This document shows, one piece after another, positions 1 through 6,938 of a DNA stretch of 21,351 bases. The notes below the pieces were generated by a model. It worked only from the letters and a program-made list of their open reading frames with translations. It was not told the DNA's origin and made no database searches. Positions within the stretch are counted from its first letter, which is position 1. Every line of letters starts with the position of its first letter. Origin of the DNA: CAWHQZ01 sp963831645 (GTDB lineage: Bacteria; Pseudomonadota; Alphaproteobacteria; Rhizobiales; Aestuariivirgaceae); contig CAWHQZ010000005.1 in the NCBI GenBank assembly GCA_963831645.1, positions 1 to 21,351 on the forward strand, in the 5' to 3' direction. Both the position numbers and the translations under genes were made by a program.

Positions 1-324
1 AATAGGTAGCGGTCTTTAGACTTCACGAAAATCAATGCCATGGTGCAGCAATGGCCCTTGCTTTGCCTTGCGCGCCTGGCGAGCAAGGCGGTCGCGACAG
101 CTGAGTTTGACCCTGAGGCCACATTTGGGCGGGCAGCTTTACACGATCTCCACTGCCGGTTTCCTTGATATTCCAGCGCCTCGATCCCATATGTTTCCCG
201 GATTTTCCATCGAAGCGTGTGATTCTGCTTAGTCGCTAGCGTGACCCGCGCGAAGGGCAGAAGGTCAGTTACAGGCCGACATACGAGATCAGTTCCAACA
301 TTCGAGCCTAAAGGAAGGGGCTAA
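1..324. other. Left edge, no convincing gene
   Basis: No credible coding region is seen in the first 324 bases. A short open frame at 35-232 has no Shine-Dalgarno and an unnatural composition. The notable content is one arm of a long inverted repeat (7-93) whose partner lies near 2.0 kb. The stretch just before the gene at 325 carries that gene's ribosome binding site. Confidence 0.5.
7..93 (+). repeat. Long imperfect inverted repeat, arm 1
   Basis: This arm matches the reverse complement of 2018-2098. Two perfectly matching blocks of 37 bp (7-43) and 33 bp (61-93) are separated by a short region with indels. The arms enclose about 1.9 kb containing three small genes. The arms read directly from sequence; what element they belong to is not known. 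They could be a dispersed repeat present twice in opposite orientation, or ends of a non-autonomous element. Confidence 0.85.
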
Positions 325-531
325 ATGCTTCGCCGCGATTGCGACAGCAGGCCCGAGGGGCAGAGCACAACCGCACCAGAGGCCCATAAGCCAGCGTCGG
401 AACGCCCCATCGAACACAAGATTAGACAATGTCTGGTTTGCCGGTCGCCATTTCCTAGCGCTTGGGCTGGCGAACGCATCTGCCGCCGGTGCAAGTCCAC
501 TTCGGCTTGGCGGAGCGGTGTGCTCAGATGA
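325..531 (+). CDS. Small CxxC...CxxC zinc-ribbon-like protein
   Basis: This 68-residue protein starts at an ATG preceded by a strong purine-rich Shine-Dalgarno (AGGAAGGGG, about 311-319). Residues about 36-56 hold two CxxC knuckles, CLVC and CRRC, separated by a stretch containing W-A-G-E-R. This spacing fits a small zinc ribbon. The N-terminal third is polar and probably disordered. I associate this pattern with short uncharacterised proteins common in Bradyrhizobium; no function is known to me. It stands alone, upstream of and in the same direction as the DUF4167-like gene at 674. The role is unknown; nucleic-acid or protein binding through zinc is a guess from the fold. Confidence 0.65.
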   Translation: MLRRDCDSRPEGQSTTAPEAHKPASERPIEHKIRQCLVCRSPFPSAWAGERICRRCKSTSAWRSGVLR

Positions 532-673
532 TGGCCGCAAAAGAGTCCCAGCGATCGTAGCGTACGCTGAAACAGCCCGCATCATTAATCGAAAGCGATC
601 AATTGAGGGGTCTCGACCGCTGGTTCCGCCGCACGATCCCCCGATCAGTTGCCATCACGAAACAGGGGTTGCG

Positions 674-916
674 ATGCTGAATGACGCCAAGAGAAACATG
701 AGAACCCGTCAACACCACAGGGCCACCGGGTCATTTTCCGACCGCTCCACGCCGGGGTCAAGTCAAACCAATGCCTTCGCCAACGCCAAGGGGAGCTACG
801 AACGCTACGTCGTGCTCGCACGCGCCGCCGCATTGACCGGTGACACGATCCAAACCGAGAACCTTTATCAGCACGCAGAGCATTACTTCAGGTTGATGAG
901 AGGACAGGCGGTCTAA
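674..916 (+). CDS. Short DUF4167-like protein
   Basis: This is an 80-residue protein. The open frame extends upstream to 518, but the ATG at 674 is preferred because an AGGGG Shine-Dalgarno lies just before it and the upstream translation looks non-coding. The C-terminal 45 residues resemble the DUF4167 domain of Rhizobiales: N-A-K-x-x-Y-E-R-Y, then A-R-A-A-A-L-T-G-D, then E-N-L-Y-Q-H-A-E-H-Y-F-R. Full DUF4167 proteins are much longer, with a basic disordered tail, so this is a compact version of the helical core with a short basic N-terminus. Function is unknown. It is followed by a 700-bp gap. Confidence 0.65.
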   Translation: MLNDAKRNMRTRQHHRATGSFSDRSTPGSSQTNAFANAKGSYERYVVLARAAALTGDTIQTENLYQHAEHYFRLMRGQAV

Positions 917-1394
917 GACAGGTCTTCGACGCCTTTCACAAGCTAAAGCCAACGGCCGCTGGCTGCAGTCCGAGTCTGGCACGAAGGAGAAGCGGAGAGC
1001 GGCCGTTATCCATAAATCAGTTTTGACGCTGTCGATAGTGAGCTTAGTGGAAAGATAATTTTCCAAAGAATTAGGTCGTGCACGGAACAACGGTCAGGTG
1101 CCTGAAATGATCGGCGCCCCTAGCTTCACGATGTCCATTTTCCCCGGCCCCGGCATCGCTCAGGGAATCACTCAGGCGGCCGCAGTCATTTTTGGCTCCG
1201 CGAGCTTCTGGGAACTCAACCAGGATTTCGTGCTGGGATATATATTTTTGTGTTCGCGGCATTTCCCATTGTGGTTTGACTTTTGATCCGTATCTAACAT
1301 AGGCGGATCAGACCAAAATAAGAATACAAGTCGTCTCGCATCTTTCGGTAAGTTGGTACTCATCGAACCTGCGAATTGGTCCCGAATACGGACA

Positions 1395-1457
1395 AATGTG
1401 CCCGCCAGGTAATCCTGTGTGCCCGCCAGGTAGTCCTGTGTACTCACCAGGTAATCC
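1395..1457 (+). repeat. 21-bp tandem repeat, three copies
   Basis: Three head-to-tail 21-mers at 1395-1415, 1416-1436 and 1437-1457 share the core CCAGGTARTCC. Copies 1 and 2 are nearly identical and copy 3 differs at a few bases. The unit length is a multiple of three, so open frames pass through it, but no real gene is supported here. It could be a slippage product or a cluster of binding sites. Confidence 0.8.
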
Positions 1458-1587
1458 TGGCCAAATCGCGGTTTAACCAAGACTCAGGTTCGGTTCTTGA
1501 GGAGCGCGCGGTGTGTGCTGTTCTGTACAGCAGCATGCTCCGTTGCGCTGTAAATTTGGGATTCGGATTAGGATTAGGGAAATCTTT

Positions 1588-1616
1588 CCTCTCCTCTCCT
1601 CTCCTCCCCTCTCCTC
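1588..1616 (+). repeat. CCTCT pentanucleotide tract upstream of the gene at 1630
   Basis: The tract reads as CCTCT three times, then CCTCC, CCTCT and a partial CCTC. It ends immediately before the Shine-Dalgarno (GAAAGGA) of the gene starting at 1630, so it would lie in the 5' untranslated leader or promoter. Short simple repeats of this type can change copy number by slippage. Its C/T-rich transcript could also pair with purine-rich ribosome binding sites. Confidence 0.8.
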
Positions 1617-1629
1617 GAAAGGAAAAGTC

Positions 1630-1989
1630 ATGAAAATCTCTCCGAACGTCAAGCCAGCCGCGTGGGGCGCGGTCGGCGGAGCAGTTGCTCTCGCCATCAT
1701 CGGATTCAGCTGGGGCGGCTGGGTCACCGGTTCCTCGGCAACCACCCTAGCGGATAAACACGCCACCACCGAAGTGGCGAAGGCTCTGGCGCCCATTTGT
1801 TTCCTGCAGTTCAACCAGCAGTCAGGCGCGGAAGCCAAATTGGCTGAGCTGAAGGGCATCACGAGCTCCTATCAGCAGGCTTCCTTCATGGAAAAAAACG
1901 GCGCGGCGATCATGCCCGGCAGCGACAAAGTGGTTAAGGGGGTCAGCCTGGCATGTGCTGAACTGCTCCTCAAAGCCACAGCGAACTGA
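1630..1989 (+). CDS. Small membrane-anchored or exported protein, unknown function
   Basis: This 119-residue protein starts at an ATG with AAAGGA 7 bp upstream; the frame is open back to 1513 but the extra part is C/T-repeat sequence and not protein-like. Residues about 12-35 form one hydrophobic, glycine-rich segment (ending G-G-W-V-T-G-S), either an uncleaved anchor or a signal peptide. The rest is soluble and mostly helical, with cysteines near residues 57 and 110 that could pair in the periplasm. The N-terminus resembles uncharacterised Bradyrhizobium proteins I have seen. No function can be assigned. The stop lies 28 bp before the second arm of the long inverted repeat. Confidence 0.75.
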   Translation: MKISPNVKPAAWGAVGGAVALAIIGFSWGGWVTGSSATTLADKHATTEVAKALAPICFLQFNQQSGAEAKLAELKGITSSYQQASFMEKNGAAIMPGSDKVVKGVSLACAELLLKATAN

Positions 1990-2017
1990 TTGTCAGCTAC
2001 CTGGTTGCGGCGACCTT

Positions 2018-2098
2018 GACCGCCTTGCTCGCCAGGCGCGCAAGGCAAAGCCTTGCTGCACCCATGGCATTGATTTTCGTGAAGTCTAAAGACCGCTA
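2018..2098 (-). repeat. Long imperfect inverted repeat, arm 2
   Basis: The reverse complement of this stretch matches 7-93, with 37-bp and 33-bp perfect blocks. It begins 28 bp after the stop codon of the gene at 1630-1989. Compared with arm 1 it has one extra G and lacks about 7 bases in the middle. Homologous recombination between the arms would invert the genes at 325-1989. Confidence 0.85.
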
Positions 2099-2259
2099 TC
2101 TGTCGCGCCGGATGATCCCATGAGAAGGTCAAAACGCGCCAGACCGATAATTCATCGCGCCTGTCCAGAATTTCTCTTGGCGAGCATCTTGGTTGCAGCA
2201 TGAACCGGTGGTTCACCGGCTTGGCTGTCTGTTTTCGTAAGTAGCCTGTCGCGAAACTC

Positions 2260-2278
2260 GGGCCGCCCATGGCGGCCC
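2260..2278 (-). terminator. Hairpin downstream of the CsbD-like gene
   Basis: GGGCCGCC-CAT-GGCGGCCC forms a perfect 8-bp stem with a 3-base loop. It lies 31 bp past the stop of the minus-strand gene 2309-2527. On that strand only three T residues follow the stem, so it is a weak candidate for an intrinsic terminator. Confidence 0.35.
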
Positions 2279-2308
2279 CGGATCGATGCCAATTCGGCAG
2301 GCGCCGCC

Positions 2309-2527
2309 TTAGATCCGGCGGTCCTTCATCAAAGCGTCAACATCGCGCTGAGCTTGGCCTTTTTCAAGACTATACTTCGCGACGACCTGGCTAATGAGGT
2401 CGTCTTTGCTCTTCAGAGCAGACAACTCGTCGGCGGAGAACTTGGTCCACTTTGCGCCGATTTCCTTGAGCAGCATCTGTCTTGGGTCTGTACTCGGTGA
2501 ACTGGTATTCGAGCTAACATTGGTCAT
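2309..2527 (-). CDS. CsbD-like small stress protein
   Basis: This is a 72-residue hydrophilic protein. The ATG at 2527 follows a TTGGAGT Shine-Dalgarno at about 8 bp. After a serine/threonine-rich N-terminus, residues about 20-70 contain K-W-T-K-F-S-A-D-E-L, then K-S-K-D-D-L-I-S-Q-V and A-Q-R-D-V-D-A-L-M. This resembles rhizobial proteins related to the CsbD stress family (small, abundant, helical, cytoplasmic). No enzymatic role is known for that family. It stands alone between gaps on both sides; an AT-rich leader (2530-2580) may hold its promoter, but no clear -10/-35 pair is visible. Confidence 0.7.
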   Translation of the reverse strand: MTNVSSNTSSPSTDPRQMLLKEIGAKWTKFSADELSALKSKDDLISQVVAKYSLEKGQAQRDVDALMKDRRI

Positions 2528-2843
2528 ATGGGTTTAACTCCAATTGAGTAAAAAATAATCTGAATGAGCATCACTCAAACTACATCATGCATATAGCCTC
2601 CATCTTCGTCCCTACAAGATGACCCGACTGATTGTTCTACTCGTTAGACCGGTGCGCGGCGGGACGCTACTGCCATCTAGCCTAACTGCGAACTCTCAGG
2701 AGTCGCCAGACGTCAATGATTCACCGGAAGTCGGCGGGCTGTGCGCCTCCTTTTTGAAGCGGGCAGGCGATTTGCTGGGATCACTAAAGTAGATTTGCGC
2801 AAATGCAAATGCACTTTCGTATCTCAGACAAAGAAATCTCCAA
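2528..2843. other. Intergenic gap, no gene seen
   Basis: About 315 bp between two minus-strand genes. It includes the AT-rich leader of the CsbD-like gene and a perfect 12-bp palindrome ATTTGCGCAAAT at 2793-2804. The palindrome could be an operator, but no neighbouring start codon makes that convincing. Open frames here have no ribosome binding site. Confidence 0.5.
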
Positions 2844-3089
2844 TCAGATCCACGGGTCCCGCCAGTCGAGGGCGAGAACGTCATCGCTATCGACTTCGTC
2901 GGTACCGCTGTCTGGCTTCGCTACACGAGCTTCGAGCTCGCCGATGCTGGGCGAGGTTTGGTTCTTATATATAACCGTTACCCGCGATGACACCGCTCTC
3001 ATGCCTTCCAAATTTTGCAATTTGCGGCCGATAATCTGTGCCGTGATCAGGGTCACTGCTGTCAGCAAAATGACAAGAAGGTAGCGCAT
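2844..3089 (-). CDS. Small single-pass or exported protein, unknown
   Basis: This is an 81-residue protein with an AAGGAAG Shine-Dalgarno 5 bp before the ATG. Residues about 4-20 (L-L-V-I-L-L-T-A-V-T-L-I) form a hydrophobic helix preceded by one Arg, as in a signal peptide or membrane anchor. The remaining 60 residues are polar and acidic toward the C-terminus and contain no cysteines. I recognise no family. The start and leader are convincing, while the C-terminal half is less protein-like, so the gene might be degraded at its 3' end. Confidence 0.5.
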   Translation of the reverse strand: MRYLLVILLTAVTLITAQIIGRKLQNLEGMRAVSSRVTVIYKNQTSPSIGELEARVAKPDSGTDEVDSDDVLALDWRDPWI

Positions 3090-3816
3090 TGGTCTTCCTT
3101 GCTGGGCAGAACCCCTCGGTCGAGCTTAGTGCGGATCGTTCTCTGATCCAGCGTCCTGCAGAGCGGGAGCAACCGAAGAAGGCAACGCAGCGCTTGCTTT
3201 ATGTGAAGCATCGAACTCATCAAGGGTGGCTCGTTTGAGCTGAGCGACGTCCAAAGGATTCATCGTTGACGTGCTTGACGACGAGAATGGCAATCCGTTC
3301 GCGATTGGCCTGCGCGTAGGGCAGCATGTACTTGCTCGACTTTTCTCTAGATCAAGCCATAAGGGATCAGAATTTTCCGCAGTACGCTCAATCGCTCTGG
3401 CATGCACCAGTCCGCATGGATTGACATCAATAAGTCTCCCTGACCTCAACAGCTGCCTGAACGTCATCGCGGCTATTGTTGTATTTTGGAAGTGCCTGGG
3501 GCGTTTTCGGCAGAGCCTTAAATACTCTGAAAGTCCTGACCAAGGCTGGTCAAAATTGATCACTCTACTGCCCTGTGCACAGCGCATCGGAATAACCGGT
3601 GCACCAACCGGGATAGCGGGATAGTGACCTCCAAATGCTCCACTGGACCACTGCTGGAGGGGGTCTGCAGGTTGTGATCAATTTTGACCAGCGCCCTTGA
3701 AAGCGAGTGGCTAAAATCACAGCGTCCCCCCAATCCGATCGCGTTCTCCTGGTTATCAGCGTAATCCATAAGCGAAAGTGGACGTGACGCTTGGGGGATA
3801 AGCGGAGGCACTCAAG
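3090..3816. other. Gap with degraded mobile DNA
   Basis: About 725 bp with no gene I can support. Open frames at 3126-3587 (minus) and 3271-3624 (plus) overlap each other, lack Shine-Dalgarno sequences and show no recognisable domain. The clearest structure is the 19-bp inverted repeat pair at 3545-3563 and 3674-3692. The last 15 bases before 3817 hold the ribosome binding site of the next gene. Confidence 0.45.
3545..3692. mobile_element. Perfect 19-bp inverted repeat pair, possible IS21-type end remnant
   Basis: GCTGGTCAAAATTGATCAC at 3545-3563 is the exact reverse complement of 3674-3692, with 110 bp between. The TCAAAATTGATCA core and the intervening CATCGGAATAACCGGTGCACC-like text resemble the sub-terminal repeats of IS21-family elements as I remember them. 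No istA or istB coding sequence is present, so at most this is a solo end or internally deleted remnant. The repeat is seen directly; the family is an inference. Confidence 0.4.
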
Positions 3817-4128
3817 ATGAACTCACCCGATAAATACTGCCGGGCCTATTATCCCTGGGCGTTGCAAACAATGGGCCGAGCCTTCGACACGGCGGTCGAT
3901 GCTCTGCCGGCAGACTATGAACGCCAACAAGACGCACATCGGGAGTTGGCGCTTGTGATCATCCGTTCCTTTGACGAGGGAATAACGAATCCCGTGCACC
4001 TTTGCAAAATAGCCTTGAACATGTGCGAACTGACGAGTCGATCAATATCAGGATCCGAGAAAACCCGATCCGGGATATCGATTTTCACCTCGCAACACGA
4101 GGGCCAAACGATTCCGCTGGTGGCCTGA
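3817..4128 (+). CDS. Conserved-looking hypothetical protein
   Basis: This is a 103-residue protein. The ATG has a GGAGG Shine-Dalgarno at 3804-3808, spaced 8 bp. Residues 1-70 look like a compact helical domain: Y-P-W-A-L-Q-T-M-G-R-A-F-D, then Y-E-R-Q-Q-D-A-H-R-E-L-A-L, then I-I-R-S-F-D-E-G-I-T-N-P-V-H-L. The last 30 residues are lower complexity and may be a decayed or variable tail. I recall similar short rhizobial proteins but no function. It lies 24 bp upstream of the exported protein at 4153 and may be co-transcribed with it. Confidence 0.6.
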   Translation: MNSPDKYCRAYYPWALQTMGRAFDTAVDALPADYERQQDAHRELALVIIRSFDEGITNPVHLCKIALNMCELTSRSISGSEKTRSGISIFTSQHEGQTIPLVA

Positions 4129-4152
4129 GAGGTAAGCAACCCGGAGCAGATC

Positions 4153-4506
4153 GTGAAAATTCTCAAATCCATACTCCATTTCGCATGGGGTGGGCTGTTG
4201 GCGGGTTCTTTTGCCTCATCGGGGTTTGGAGGTGAGGCTTTCGACGGCACCTGGCGCGTCAACGCGAGTACCAAAACTCAAGATTCCCGGTGCAAGGACC
4301 GATCGGTTTCCCTGGTCGTAGAAGATGGGAACGTCCAATATGTCGGTCCTCTGAGTGGACTCGTCTCCGGCAAGGTGGACCGTCAGGGGGCACTTGTCGC
4401 GCAAATCGCCAGGATCCGCGTTAGCGGAACGCTCTCCGGGGGCTTCGGATCGGGTGCATGGCAGTCACCGAATTGTGCCGGGTCTTGGACCGCTCATCGC
4501 GATTAG
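4153..4506 (+). CDS. Small exported protein with two cysteines
   Basis: This is a 117-residue protein starting at GTG, with GGAG 7 bp upstream. Residues 1-27 form a signal peptide (K-I-L-K, a hydrophobic core, then A-S-S-G-F-G-G). The mature part starts F-D-G-T-W-R-V and alternates short beta-like strands with glycine turns (V-S-G-K-V-D-R-Q-G, then V-S-G-T-L-S-G-G-F-G-S-G). It has two cysteines (about residues 47 and 109) that could form a disulfide. The layout matches small periplasmic beta-rich proteins common in Bradyrhizobium, all uncharacterised. A likely terminator hairpin follows at 4587. Confidence 0.7.
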   Translation: MKILKSILHFAWGGLLAGSFASSGFGGEAFDGTWRVNASTKTQDSRCKDRSVSLVVEDGNVQYVGPLSGLVSGKVDRQGALVAQIARIRVSGTLSGGFGSGAWQSPNCAGSWTAHRD

Positions 4507-4586
4507 GGATATGGAATCTGCGAGCGCCTCCACAAACCGTGCCCGATGAGTTCTACCGAATCGCTTTCCGAAGAAGAGGGCGGGAA

Positions 4587-4623
4587 GGGAGGGCGCGCTC
4601 TGTTTCGACGAACACGCCCTCCT
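4587..4623. terminator. Hairpin between convergent genes
   Basis: GGAGGGCG (4588-4595) pairs with CGCCCTCC (4615-4622) around a 19-base loop. It sits between the convergent ends of the genes at 4153-4506 and 4638-5009. No clear T-run follows on either strand, so a bidirectional terminator is plausible but not proven. Confidence 0.35.
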
Positions 4624-4637
4624 TCAGGCCTCGCCCC

Positions 4638-5009
4638 TCACACTGCGAAGACGGTTTTCCGGCCTTTTTGCGGAGCAAGCAGCGCATCCTCGACCGATGC
4701 CTTCACTCCGGGACCCAGTCGCTGCAGCGTCACTTGCGCGCCATTGGCAAAGCGCACGCCGTCCTTGAAGAAGTCGCTCTCGAGACGCGCGAAGGCCACG
4801 AGCTCCATGGCCTTCACACCGAGAGCGCTCTGGATCGCTTGCGGAATATTCTCGAGCTTGAGGCGCGTGTCATAGGCCATGCAAATGGCCGTCATCGTAT
4901 CGCCGGGCGCGATGAACCCGACGCTGCCGCTCGCAAAGCGGCTCGTCACATACTGCTCGCCTTCCCGTGCGGGCCGGAAGTGATAGGCTTCCAACGAATA
5001 GTCGCACAT
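4638..5009 (-). CDS. Hypothetical cytoplasmic protein starting M-C-D-Y-S
   Basis: This is a 123-residue protein with no signal peptide. The frame is open to 5174, but the ATG at 5009 is preferred because AAGG lies 9 bp before it; an in-frame ATG at 5018 overlaps that Shine-Dalgarno. Visible segments are Y-S-L-E-A-Y-H-F-R-P-A-R-E-G, then A-P-G-D-T-M-T-A-I-C-M-A-Y-D-T-R-L, then K-D-G-V-R-F-A-N-G-A-Q-V-T-L-Q-R-L. I recognise this as a widespread uncharacterised rhizobial protein. The upstream leader contains a tandem 20-bp duplication with GGAGG in each copy (5025-5064). Confidence 0.7.
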   Translation of the reverse strand: MCDYSLEAYHFRPAREGEQYVTSRFASGSVGFIAPGDTMTAICMAYDTRLKLENIPQAIQSALGVKAMELVAFARLESDFFKDGVRFANGAQVTLQRLGPGVKASVEDALLAPQKGRKTVFAV

Positions 5010-5024
5010 GTTGCCCATCCTTAT

Positions 5025-5064
5025 ATGAGAGTTGAAGCTCCTCCATGAGAGTTGAAGCTCCTCC
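5025..5064 (-). repeat. 20-bp perfect tandem duplication in the leader of the gene at 4638-5009
   Basis: ATGAGAGTTGAAGCTCCTCC occurs at 5025-5044 and again, directly adjacent, at 5045-5064. On the minus strand each copy reads GGAGGAGCTTC..., so the leader of the downstream gene carries two extra Shine-Dalgarno-like sequences 15-55 bp upstream of its start. It could be a recent slippage event or a regulatory leader. Confidence 0.85.
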
Positions 5065-5281
5065 CAGCGAGGAACCGATCGTGAAAGGGTGAGCGCGTGA
5101 GTCGCCCAAAATATGGCGGTCAAGTATGAATTAATGTGGTTCTTCGTCGAGTTCGCACGGGTGGTCGCCAACACCTTGCTCTCGAGGCCGCTGATCAGGA
5201 ATCCGTGCGCACGTGCAGGAGCGCCATGGATTCATTGCATTGATTGCCGATCCGACAGGGGGGAACTCGATCCGCCGAAGC

Positions 5282-6025
5282 TTATAGCAGCGGCGCAGTC
5301 GGGCCGGCCGGGGCCTTGGCAATGGCAATCGCCTCGGAAAGCTTGAAGGCGCCGCCGAAGAGCGCCCGGCTCGTCAGAGTGCCCGCAATGTTCGGCAGAA
5401 ATTTCAGCGTGGAGATATCGTCGAGAGTCCTGACCACACCGCTGGCTATTACCGGCGTGCGGATGCTGGAGGCCAGCTCCGTGGTGTGGGCCATGCTGCT
5501 TTCCGGGTGATCTTCATCGCGGTCGATGTCGGTGTAGACGATTGCCGCGAGCGACGCATCGTCGAACAGACGGGCAAACTCGATGGGCGTGAACACCGTA
5601 GTCTTGCGCCATCCCTCGACGAGCACCTTTCCTCCCCGCGCGTCGACGCTTACGACGACCTGGTCTGGATAGGCGGTGGCCGTTTCCATCACGAAGTGCG
5701 GGTTTTTCACCGCCGCAGTTGCGATAACGACACGTTTCGCGCCTGCGTCGATCCACTTTCGCACTCTGTCCAAAGAGCGGATCGCGCCGCCAACCTGAAC
5801 ATCGGCCTTGGCCTTGCGGATGATCTCGTTGATGATAGCGGCGTTGTCGCCAACATTGAAAACGGCATCAAGATCGACGACATGAAGCCATTCGGCTCCC
5901 TGCAAAGCGAAATCACACGCCGCTTCGACCGGATCGACGTCATAGACGGTTGAGACATCCGTGCGGCCGCGGGCAAGATTCACGCAGCGGCCCTTCTGTA
6001 GCTCGATATCCGGGTAGACGATCAT
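5282..6025 (-). CDS. Diverged HisA-like (beta/alpha)8 isomerase paralogue
   Basis: This is a 247-residue protein, the normal size for HisA (ProFAR isomerase of histidine synthesis). The ATG at 6025 is chosen over the open frame to 6163 because GGAGGGG lies 6 bp upstream and the N-terminus then aligns with HisA. HisA features are A-E-W-L-H-V-V-D-L-D (about 44-53), V-G-G-A-I-R (78-83), S-V-D-A-R-G-G (126-132, keeping the second catalytic Asp at 128), and I-V-Y-T-D-I-D-R-D (162-170). Departures are Glu8 where HisA has the first catalytic Asp (P-x-I-D-L), G-A-I-R for G-G-I-R, R-D-E for R-D-G, and T-S-R-A-L-F for the phosphate-binding G-R-A. No other his gene is nearby, so this is probably a paralogue with an altered role. 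Confidence 0.8.
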   Translation of the reverse strand: MIVYPDIELQKGRCVNLARGRTDVSTVYDVDPVEAACDFALQGAEWLHVVDLDAVFNVGDNAAIINEIIRKAKADVQVGGAIRSLDRVRKWIDAGAKRVVIATAAVKNPHFVMETATAYPDQVVVSVDARGGKVLVEGWRKTTVFTPIEFARLFDDASLAAIVYTDIDRDEDHPESSMAHTTELASSIRTPVIASGVVRTLDDISTLKFLPNIAGTLTSRALFGGAFKLSEAIAIAKAPAGPTAPLL

Positions 6026-6263
6026 GACGACCCCTCCAATAAGTCGCCCCGTCATTCGTTCATTGTACGTCACCGGAGCTGAAAGGTGAAAGGGAGTCGT
6101 CGATTTGCTTGCCGGCCTCAATGCGGAGTTTCGCACGGCTTCAGGCAGAAGGCGGGAGGTCAAGCAGCGCGAGCTCTAGGCTCTTTTACGAGCTGAGCCA
6201 TGAACGTGAAATCAAGAGGCGCCTGCCCGCTGAATTTCAACAGAGGCAGGGACAATCCCAAGT

Positions 6264-6878
6264 GCCGGGGCGACCGTGGTGACCGTGGACGCGCTCAATT
6301 GTCAGCGCCCGATCGCCCAGCAAATCGTCGCGCAAGGCGGCGATTACGCCCTGGCGCTCAAAGGCAATCAGGGCACGCTCCACGCCGACGTCAGTACCTT
6401 TCTCGACGATCCAGCGGCCGAGGCCACAACGGTTCACACCACTGTCGATGCCGATCACGGGCGCATCGAGACCCGCACCGCCATGGTCTCCACCAATGTC
6501 GGCTGGCTGCAGGAGCAACACCAATGGCCCGGCTTGAAGGCGATCGCCAAGCTCACCCGAATTCGCGAAAGCGCCGACAAGACCTCCACCGAAACCGCCT
6601 GCTATCTGTTCAGCCACCCCTTCTCCGCCGAGCGCGCCAACGAGATCGTGCGGGCGCATTGGGGCGTCGAGAACCGCCTGCATTGGTGCCTGGATGTCGC
6701 CATGAACGAGGACAACGCCAGAACCCGCATGGACAACGGGCCGCACAATCTCGCCATCCTGCGCCACATGGCGCTCAACGTCATGCGCAAGGACCACAGC
6801 AAGGGCTCCCTGCGCGCAAAGTTCAAGCGAGCCGCCTGGAATACCGACTATCTCGTCCAACTCTTGGCGCTATTTTGA
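6264..6878 (+). pseudogene. ISAs1-family transposase, 5'-truncated
   Basis: The reading frame encodes about the C-terminal 200 residues of an ISAs1-type DDE transposase; full-length members are about 370. Diagnostic parts are T-V-D-A-L-N-C-Q near the break, G-G-D-Y-A-L-A-L-K-G-N-Q-G, and H-W-G-V-E-N-R-L-H-W-C-L-D-V with D-N-A-R-T-R-M-D-N-G-P-H-N-L-A. The last contains the conserved Glu of the catalytic triad. The frame stays open and intact to its stop at 6876-6878. The in-frame GTG at 6276 has no ribosome binding site. The N-terminal domain and left inverted repeat are missing, so the element cannot move by itself. Confidence 0.85.
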
Positions 6879-6893
6879 AATGCGATTACCCTG
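6877..6893 (-). mobile_element. Right terminus of the ISAs1-type element
   Basis: Read on the minus strand this starts CAGGGTAATCGCATTTC. ISAs1-family ends typically begin CAGGG. It overlaps the transposase stop codon, as expected for this compact family. The matching left end is not found upstream, between 6026 and 6264. Confidence 0.55.
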
Positions 6894-6938
6894 TCGGCCA
6901 ACCCTGTTGATGACCGGGAAGCAGGGTCTTGCCGGGTG

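Larger units (their letters stand above)
917..1629. other. Non-coding gap with short repeats
   Basis: About 710 bp without a convincing gene. Open frames on both strands (for example 1098-1286 plus and 1172-1480 minus) lack ribosome binding sites and family resemblance. The minus-strand one only looks repetitive because it crosses the 21-bp repeats at 1395-1457. The right end carries the CCTCT tract that leads into the gene at 1630. Confidence 0.5.

Noticed and set aside
1098..1286. Plus-strand 62-residue ORF
   Set aside because: It has no Shine-Dalgarno and no recognisable pattern, and lies in a stretch with equally good open frames on the opposite strand.
1395..1457. CRISPR array
   Set aside because: The 21-mers are directly adjacent with no spacers, and no cas genes are present.
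3126..3587. Minus-strand 153-residue ORF
   Set aside because: It runs through the 19-bp inverted repeat, lacks a ribosome binding site and reads as non-protein; the last 45 residues look slightly better but have no start signal.
6200..6910. 236-residue plus-strand ORF over the IS remnant
   Set aside because: It is a shifted-frame shadow of the ISAs1 transposase, rich in Arg, Pro and Gly with no family features.
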